DNA of 64,000 bases from Sporosarcina sp. Marseille-Q4943 (GTDB lineage: Bacteria; Bacillota; Bacilli; Bacillales_A; Planococcaceae): NCBI RefSeq assembly GCF_943736995.1, contig NZ_OX031157.1, positions 434,001-498,000 on the forward strand. The letters are read 5' to 3'. Position 1 is the first letter of the stretch. Every line of letters begins with the position of its first letter. Below, piece by piece: positions 59,616 to 64,000 of the stretch. Below the pieces are notes generated by a model that saw only the letters and a list, made by a program, of their open reading frames with translations, was not told the origin of the DNA and did no database searches. A program made the translations under genes and the position numbers.

Positions 59616-59888
59616 TTACAGGCCAATTTTATAATCGTATTCCTTCGCTTTGTCTGGTTTAGCGTTCTCATATTCCGTCTTGACGAATGGCCGATACGAC
59701 GGCAGCACCTTTTTAACGGACGGAAGCCGTTCAAGTTTACGGATTGTATCATCCACGTCCACTTGATCACAATAAATGACAACATATTTCATTTTTCTAG
59801 AAATGTAATGAACATGGCCATACTTTCGCAACGATTTGGCCTGTTTCAAATGATGGAGATATACAATTATCCCTTGTCGATCAATCAT
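59616..59888 (-). CDS. ylbG: YlbG family protein (DUF2129)
   Basis: A 90-residue cytosolic protein of unknown function. It starts [20 protein letters not shown] and contains [18 protein letters not shown], with the conserved [13 protein letters not shown] stretch typical of DUF2129. The open frame reaches 60110, but the ATG at 59888 behind GAGGGG matches family length. In B. subtilis it sits between ylbF and rsmD; here other genes are inserted on both sides. Confidence 0.88.
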   Translation of the reverse strand: MIDRQGIIVYLHHLKQAKSLRKYGHVHYISRKMKYVVIYCDQVDVDDTIRKLERLPSVKKVLPSYRPFVKTEYENAKPDKAKEYDYKIGL

Positions 59889-59954
59889 GATTTTCCCCTC
59901 TTTTCCTACCCCATACAATACCATAGGAGAGAAATGGCCTGCAACCGAACGTTG

Positions 59955-59983
59955 CTGACATCTTCCGTTTTTTCCCCTATAAT
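59955..59983 (+). promoter_or_regulatory. Promoter of the GDPD-like gene
   Basis: CTGACA (59955-59960), 17-bp spacer and perfect TATAAT (59978-59983), about 40 bp before the ATG at 60024. Confidence 0.75.
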
Positions 59984-60023
59984 GAGGAAAGACATGTTTA
60001 CGAATAACGAGGAGGATATGAAA

Positions 60024-60929
60024 ATGGGAAGAAAAACGAAAGTGGCGCTTACAGTCGGAGCAGCGAGCGTAGCAGCATGGGCCGCATCTAAAGTAGTCGC
60101 CAAGCCCCAACCCCGCCCCCAGAAGGAAGCACTTGAATTCAAAGATCCGGTCGTCCTATCGCTTCGCGGAGGAATGAAATACGCTCCGGAGCATACGATG
60201 GCAGCGTTCTCAAAATCGGCAGAACTCGGAGTCCATGGGTTTGCCGTAGACATCAGATTGACAAAAGACGAGGAAATTATTCTCTTCCATGATGATATTG
60301 CAGATCGGACGACGGATTTTTCCGGAAAGATTTCCGATTATACGATAGATGAATTGAAAAAAGCAGATGCTGGCTATATGTTTCAGGATGAGGAGGGGAA
60401 CTTCCCTTTCCGCGATAAGGGCGAGAAAATTGTCAGTTTACGAGAATTATTAACGGCCTACCCCCATATGCTGATCGCTATCAATCTAAAGGACTCGCCG
60501 GATACATATGAAGGCAGCCTAATGCCATCCAAGTTATGGCGTCTATTGGAGGAAACCGGGGCGGAGGAGCGTGTAATCGTCATGAGTGCATTTGATGAAC
60601 AAACAGACCGTTTCAATCTATACGCTCAAAATAAAGTGGCTACAGGAGCTGGAAATGACGAAGTGAAAAAAGCGTACGCATCTTTTTCAAGTAAATTCGG
60701 ACATTTGTACAACCCACGTGCAGACCTATTTTGCATTGCTGAAAAATTAGGTCCATTTCCGTTGAATACGGAAAGTTTCATAAGTTTCCTTTCCAATCTG
60801 AATATCTCTGTTTACTATAATCATGTCACTGATCGTGATGCATTTGTGAAGCTCTTGAACGCCGGAGCTTCGGGCTTTGTCACTGATGAGCCGGAAATGG
60901 CTATGGAAGTCATCCAAGAAAATTCATAA
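60024..60929 (+). CDS. Glycerophosphodiester phosphodiesterase-like protein with degenerate active site
   Basis: A 301-residue protein with an N-terminal hydrophobic segment ([19 protein letters not shown]) that should anchor it to the membrane, then a GDPD-type barrel. The fold is clear: [42 protein letters not shown] and [11 protein letters not shown] all match family positions. However the HRG catalytic His is Leu (SLRGG), the ExD metal-binding Glu is Ala (FAVDI), and the later Glu of the IEIK strand is Asn (INLK). Only the second His (FHDD) and the Asp remain, so activity is doubtful. The ATG at 60024 follows GAGGAGG. Confidence 0.85.
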   Translation: MGRKTKVALTVGAASVAAWAASKVVAKPQPRPQKEALEFKDPVVLSLRGGMKYAPEHTMAAFSKSAELGVHGFAVDIRLTKDEEIILFHDDIADRTTDFSGKISDYTIDELKKADAGYMFQDEEGNFPFRDKGEKIVSLRELLTAYPHMLIAINLKDSPDTYEGSLMPSKLWRLLEETGAEERVIVMSAFDEQTDRFNLYAQNKVATGAGNDEVKKAYASFSSKFGHLYNPRADLFCIAEKLGPFPLNTESFISFLSNLNISVYYNHVTDRDAFVKLLNAGASGFVTDEPEMAMEVIQENS

Positions 60930-60931
60930 AA

Positions 60932-60967
60932 AAAACGGTTGCCTGTTCAATGACTGGCAACCGTTTT
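60932..60967 (+). terminator. Bidirectional terminator between the GDPD-like gene and ylbF
   Basis: AAAACGGTTGCC (60932-60943) pairs perfectly with GGCAACCGTTTT (60956-60967). T-rich sequence follows on both strands. Confidence 0.92.
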
Positions 60968-60996
60968 GTTATTCCATTGATGTATAATCTATCAAG

Positions 60997-61440
60997 TCAC
61001 GCTGAGCAGGAGCAGCTCCCACCAGTGCCGCATCCTCCCCCGCAAGATGAATCTACAAAGAAACTATCTCCCGCAGGAACTTTGATGGATTCTGATACCG
61101 CACCTGCAAGGATCGCGCTGATTTCATTCAACAGTCTTTGCACATCGTTCTCAGCGAGACGCAATGCGGCGACATGCTCATTCATATCCAATTCCCTCTT
61201 TTGTATTCGTATATCTTTCATGACTATCTTATAGTCAGGATGGTATCTGCCGAAACGTTGCACTTCTTCGTAACGCTCCTTCATATAGGTAAAATCATAG
61301 ATCGCTTCAGCCAACGATTTGTCGGAATAGACGGCATGATTCGCTCTTCTGTACTCTTGGATGATTTCGGAAGAGAGCAACATATCGGAGAGTATTTCTG
61401 ATTGCTCAATGATTGACATCCATTCATCTGTCATCATCAT
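60997..61440 (-). CDS. ylbF: RNase Y regulatory complex subunit YlbF
   Basis: Member of the YlbF/YmcA family; with YmcA and YaaT it forms the Y-complex that steers RNase Y mRNA processing and affects competence, biofilm and sporulation in B. subtilis. The helical core includes YEEVQRFGRYHPDYKIVMKD, and the Cys-rich C-terminus (CGGGCGTGGSCSCS) matches the iron-sulfur-binding tail of YlbF. The ATG at 61440 follows GGAGGG and gives 147 residues, close to the B. subtilis length. Confidence 0.93.
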   Translation of the reverse strand: MMMTDEWMSIIEQSEILSDMLLSSEIIQEYRRANHAVYSDKSLAEAIYDFTYMKERYEEVQRFGRYHPDYKIVMKDIRIQKRELDMNEHVAALRLAENDVQRLLNEISAILAGAVSESIKVPAGDSFFVDSSCGGGCGTGGSCSCSA

Positions 61441-61509
61441 AGGGCTTTCCCTCCATTCCAACTAATCATACCAAATAAAGCACGTCCTGTGCATGTATTC
61501 TGACCTGTT

Positions 61510-62946
61510 TTATTTTTTCTTTGTACGCAATGCATCCTCAGCAACTTCATAATCTGAAAATGTGATGAGCTCATGCCCGATCTGCTGTGTTTTCTCATGC
61601 CCCTTGCCCGCAATCAAAACGACATCTCCATTCTTCGCATAACAGATCGCTTTTTCGATTGCTGCTCTTCGATCCAGTTCCACATTGATTTTTCCGCTTT
61701 CACAGTTGATGCCTAACAGGATTTCTTCAATGATTGTAGAAGGCTCTTCACTTCTTGGGTTATCTGAAGTGATAAATACTTTAGAAGAATAAGTTGCAGC
61801 GACCTTTCCCATTTGCGGCCGCTTCCCTCTATCCCGATCACCGCCACATCCGAAAACCGTGATCAATTCGCCCGTCGATTCTTCCGTTAATGAAGCCAAT
61901 ACCGTTTGAAGCGCGTCAGGAGTATGAGCATAGTCGATAAAGACCGTTACATCTCCTCCAACCAACCGTTGCAGTCTTCCTTCCGGCAGCTTAAGCCTAC
62001 TACAAAGCGGCAGTATTTCAAGATAGTTATAACCGAGCAAGTGCATAACAGTAACAGCTGCAAGAGCGTTCAATCTATTATGTTTCCCAGGCAAAAAGAT
62101 TGGATATAAATCGTAAGGTATCATCTTTCCAGCAACCATCAGTTCATTAAAAAAGTGGATTGGTCTTTCAGAGCATTTGACGAGTTTTACACACTCGCTA
62201 TCAGCCGCATTGACAATTAGATGACTCGCCATTGTCGTTAGCCTCTTTTTTGCTGCAATATAAGCTTCCTTGCTGCCATGCTCTTCATAATGATCGACTC
62301 CGATATTCAAAAAGACCCCGACATCAATTTTGCAATGATCCAATCTTGATGTGGAAAGTCCGAGTGAAGAGGCTTCCATCACCATGTATTTAATCCCTGC
62401 ATCTACGCATTTCCTCAGTAATGGATGAAGGAACTCTGCGGGTAAAGTGGTCATTTCCGGAATTTCGAGATTGACTTTCCTGCCATTCATGAAAAGGCCG
62501 GTCGTCCCGATAACCGCAGCCGGTTCACCAAGCATCGCCAATAACTGGCCAATGAAATGCGTGACAGTCGTTTTTCCGTTCGTGCCTGTCACTGCGATGA
62601 TTGTCATTGATTCAGATGGATGACCCGCGAGCTTGGCGCTGGCATGGGATATGAACTTCCTTCCATCCGGAACAGTAATGAGTGTCATTTCTTTCGTCGA
62701 ATAATAATCCAAACTAGTATTGCGATCGACGACGATAGCAACAGCCCCTCTTTCAATCGCTTCTTGGACATGCAAAATTCCATCGTCGCAAGCACCTTTC
62801 CTCGCGACGAATATGAATCCGTCCTTCACATTGCCAGACCTCTCCGTTATACCATGAATTGGTACGCCGACACTTCCCGAAACCGTACAGGGCCAGTCTT
62901 TCAAGATCTCAGATAGTAACAGAAGCCCCCTCCCCTTCCCGAACAA
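61510..62946 (-). CDS. murE: MurE-type UDP-MurNAc-tripeptide synthetase, meso-diaminopimelate signature
   Basis: Mur ligase that would add the third residue to UDP-MurNAc-L-Ala-D-Glu. Three domains are visible: N-terminal UDP-binding part, central ATPase with VTGTNGKTTVTHFIG near residue 120, and C-terminal domain. The substrate motif DNPR (in FITSDNPRSEEP) and GKGHEKTQQI are those of meso-diaminopimelate-adding enzymes. It departs from typical MurE: EASSLGL replaces E-V/A-SSH, and NIGVDHYEEHG replaces the usual NLTQDHLDxH. The start is unclear: a TTG at 62946, or a CTG at 62922 six bases after GGAGG. It lies outside the dcw cluster and diverges from an aspartokinase gene. Confidence 0.88.
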   Translation of the reverse strand: MFGKGRGLLLLSEILKDWPCTVSGSVGVPIHGITERSGNVKDGFIFVARKGACDDGILHVQEAIERGAVAIVVDRNTSLDYYSTKEMTLITVPDGRKFISHASAKLAGHPSESMTIIAVTGTNGKTTVTHFIGQLLAMLGEPAAVIGTTGLFMNGRKVNLEIPEMTTLPAEFLHPLLRKCVDAGIKYMVMEASSLGLSTSRLDHCKIDVGVFLNIGVDHYEEHGSKEAYIAAKKRLTTMASHLIVNAADSECVKLVKCSERPIHFFNELMVAGKMIPYDLYPIFLPGKHNRLNALAAVTVMHLLGYNYLEILPLCSRLKLPEGRLQRLVGGDVTVFIDYAHTPDALQTVLASLTEESTGELITVFGCGGDRDRGKRPQMGKVAATYSSKVFITSDNPRSEEPSTIIEEILLGINCESGKINVELDRRAAIEKAICYAKNGDVVLIAGKGHEKTQQIGHELITFSDYEVAEDALRTKKK

Positions 62947-62979
62947 TTTTCATGGATACCGAATATATTGAGAGCGAAC

Positions 62980-62995
62980 CATACTTTATCGTATG
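62980..62995. promoter_or_regulatory. CATAC-N6-GTATG inverted repeat between murE and aspartokinase
   Basis: CATAC (62980-62984) and GTATG (62991-62995) form an inverted repeat in the 91-bp divergent spacer. Each arm gives a SigE-like -10 (CATACTTT toward the aspartokinase; CATACGAT toward murE). A GAATATA at 62961-62967 resembles a SigE -35, but the 12-bp spacing is short. Tentative. Confidence 0.4.
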
Positions 62996-63037
62996 AAGGA
63001 AATGGAACGAACGACACGAAGAAAGTTGGGAGCTTGA

Positions 63038-63769
63038 ATGATAGTTCAAAAATTTGGCGGAGTGGCCATGAAAGACAAACAATCAAGAAAAATATGCATC
63101 GGTCACATAAAATCCGGAATCGAAAAACATCAAAATGTCGTCGTGGTCGTTTCAGCAATAGGAAGAGGAGAAGATCCATACTCCACAGACCGGCTATTAA
63201 AGCTAACTGATGCATTTATCCACTCAAAAGTTGCAAGTGATCTTGCCGCATCATGCGGAGAACTAATCGCATCAGCCATACTATCTGCCGAGCTTGAGGA
63301 GGCAGGAGTCCCGAATAGAGTTCTGCACGGAATTCAAGCAGGCATATGGACTTCCGGCGATTTCGGGGATGGGACGATCAGCGACATCGATCCGACAATG
63401 ATCGTAGACAGTCTAAGAGAATCTGGTTGTGTTATTATTCCAGGCTTCCAAGGAATCAACGAATTTGGTCAAGTGATGACAATCGGCAGAGGAGGCAGCG
63501 ATTTAACCGCCATAGCACTCGGCGGAGCTCTTCGTGCATCGCATGTAGAGTTTTTCAAGGACGTTCCTGGTGTCATGACAAGCGATCCCCGTACCGGTAC
63601 AGACGCCAAGAAGATGGATATCATGAACATACTTCAACTGTTGCCTCTATTGGAAACAGATCGCCCCGTCATTCAGAAGCGCGCAGCTATTTACGCAATG
63701 AAAAAAGCGATACCTCTATATGTAAGAGGCATCACTTCTAATGAAGAAGGAACTTGGATTCTACCTTGA
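63038..63769 (+). CDS. ACT-less aspartokinase, DapG-like
   Basis: Amino acid kinase-fold protein of 243 residues that aligns by eye with the catalytic half of aspartokinase I (DapG): MIVQKFGGVAMKD, VVVVVSAIGRGEDPYSTD, SCGELIAS, IPGFQGINEFG and TIGRGGSDLTAIALGGAL, then FFKDVPGVMTSDPR. The usual FGGTS is FGGVA. It ends at GTWILP, exactly at the linker before the two regulatory ACT domains, so it should lack feedback control if active. The convergent ylbC-like gene begins to end one base later, so this is not a frameshifted full-length gene. It diverges from murE. AAGTTGGGAG precedes the ATG. Confidence 0.85.
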   Translation: MIVQKFGGVAMKDKQSRKICIGHIKSGIEKHQNVVVVVSAIGRGEDPYSTDRLLKLTDAFIHSKVASDLAASCGELIASAILSAELEEAGVPNRVLHGIQAGIWTSGDFGDGTISDIDPTMIVDSLRESGCVIIPGFQGINEFGQVMTIGRGGSDLTAIALGGALRASHVEFFKDVPGVMTSDPRTGTDAKKMDIMNILQLLPLLETDRPVIQKRAAIYAMKKAIPLYVRGITSNEEGTWILP

Positions 63770-63770
63770 A

Positions 63771-64000
63771 TCATTTACGTAAAAAGTTCGAGTTCGGGTT
63801 TTCTTTCTTGTCTGATTTAATCAGCACTTGCGTATAGTACTTTCCATATGCCCCTGTACCAATATCGGTCACATCCGAATCCAGCAAGACACTACGATGA
63901 GCGGGAGAATTCAGCCAACCATGGACTGCTTCTATGGCATCCACGTAATTGGCAGCGATATTCTCCCCGGCTTTTTTATGTTCAATGCCTAAGCTTTTTA
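63771..64000 (-). CDS. ylbC: CAP-domain protein, YlbC-like (N-terminus beyond window)
   Basis: C-terminal 75 residues of a secreted CAP (SCP/PR1) superfamily protein, cut by the right edge. CAP hallmarks are visible: HKKAGENIAAN, AVHGWLNSPAHRSVLL and the final DIGTGAYGKYYTQVLI strand. The position next to the ylb cluster suggests B. subtilis YlbC, a CAP protein of unknown function. Its stop codon (63771-63773) is one base from the aspartokinase stop. Confidence 0.85.
   Translation of the reverse strand, partial: KSLGIEHKKAGENIAANYVDAIEAVHGWLNSPAHRSVLLDSDVTDIGTGAYGKYYTQVLIKSDKKENPNSNFLRK

Noticed and set aside
63770..64000. Possibility that the aspartokinase is full length with ACT domains lost by a frameshift
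   Set aside because: The sequence after the stop encodes, on the opposite strand, the intact end of a CAP-domain protein; no ACT-like coding remains.

Overview
The window comes from the chromosome of a low-to-mid-GC, endospore-forming Gram-positive bacterium of the order Bacillales. Gene order follows Bacillus subtilis over several long blocks. Protein-level detail and several missing genes point to the Planococcaceae (a Sporosarcina- or Lysinibacillus-like organism), but this placement is inferred from sequence reading only. Sporulation genes are present (spoIIGA, sigE, sigG, spoVD, a SpoVE/FtsW-type SEDS gene, ylbJ). The window is mostly core genome, with most genes on the minus strand (transcribed right to left). 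I saw no phage, insertion sequence, CRISPR array, tRNA or rRNA.

Region by region, left to right: (1) 1-9.7 kb is the gmk-rpoZ-coaBC-priA-def-fmt-rsmB-prpC-prkC block, with prkC cut by the left edge and rlmN missing from its usual slot. (2) 9.8-11.5 kb is rqcH on the plus strand. (3) 11.6-19.0 kb is the pyrimidine operon pyrR-pyrP-pyrB-pyrC-pyrK-pyrD-pyrF-pyrE, with a strong promoter and two PyrR-type attenuators; carAB is absent. (4) 19.0-26.8 kb is ylmC, ylmE-sepF-ylmG-ylmH, divIVA, T-box-controlled ileS, lspA and rluD; ylmD (pgeF) is absent. (5) 26.8-27.3 kb is a non-coding stretch with two large GC-rich palindromic repeats facing each other. (6) 27.3-44.7 kb is the division and cell wall cluster mraZ-rsmH-ftsL-pbpB-spoVD-mraY-murD-spoVE-divIB-ylxW-ylxX-sbp-ftsA-ftsZ followed by spoIIGA-sigE-sigG; murE, murG and murB are missing from it. 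(7) 44.8-47.9 kb is bshC, a DUF3397 gene and panE. (8) 47.9-52.0 kb is an acyl-CoA carboxylase/enoyl-CoA hydratase operon. (9) 52.2-64 kb is a reshuffled ylb region (rpmF, ylbN, tmcAL, ylbL, ylbJ, coaD, rsmD, ylbA-like, ylbG, ylbF, ylbC-like).

The most interesting point is at 61.5-63.8 kb. A divergent MurE paralogue carrying the meso-diaminopimelate signature DNPR lies head to head with a DapG-like aspartokinase that ends exactly before its regulatory ACT domains, while the main cell wall cluster has no murE. In Lysinibacillus- and Sporosarcina-type bacteria the vegetative wall uses L-lysine but the spore cortex uses meso-diaminopimelate. The pair could therefore be a dedicated spore-cortex precursor module (inference). 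Other points worth a look are a glycerophosphodiesterase-like protein that has lost three active-site residues, a three-fold 10-bp-period repeat upstream of mraZ that looks like its operator, a family of dispersed palindromic repeats, and an unknown exported protein translationally coupled to rsmD.
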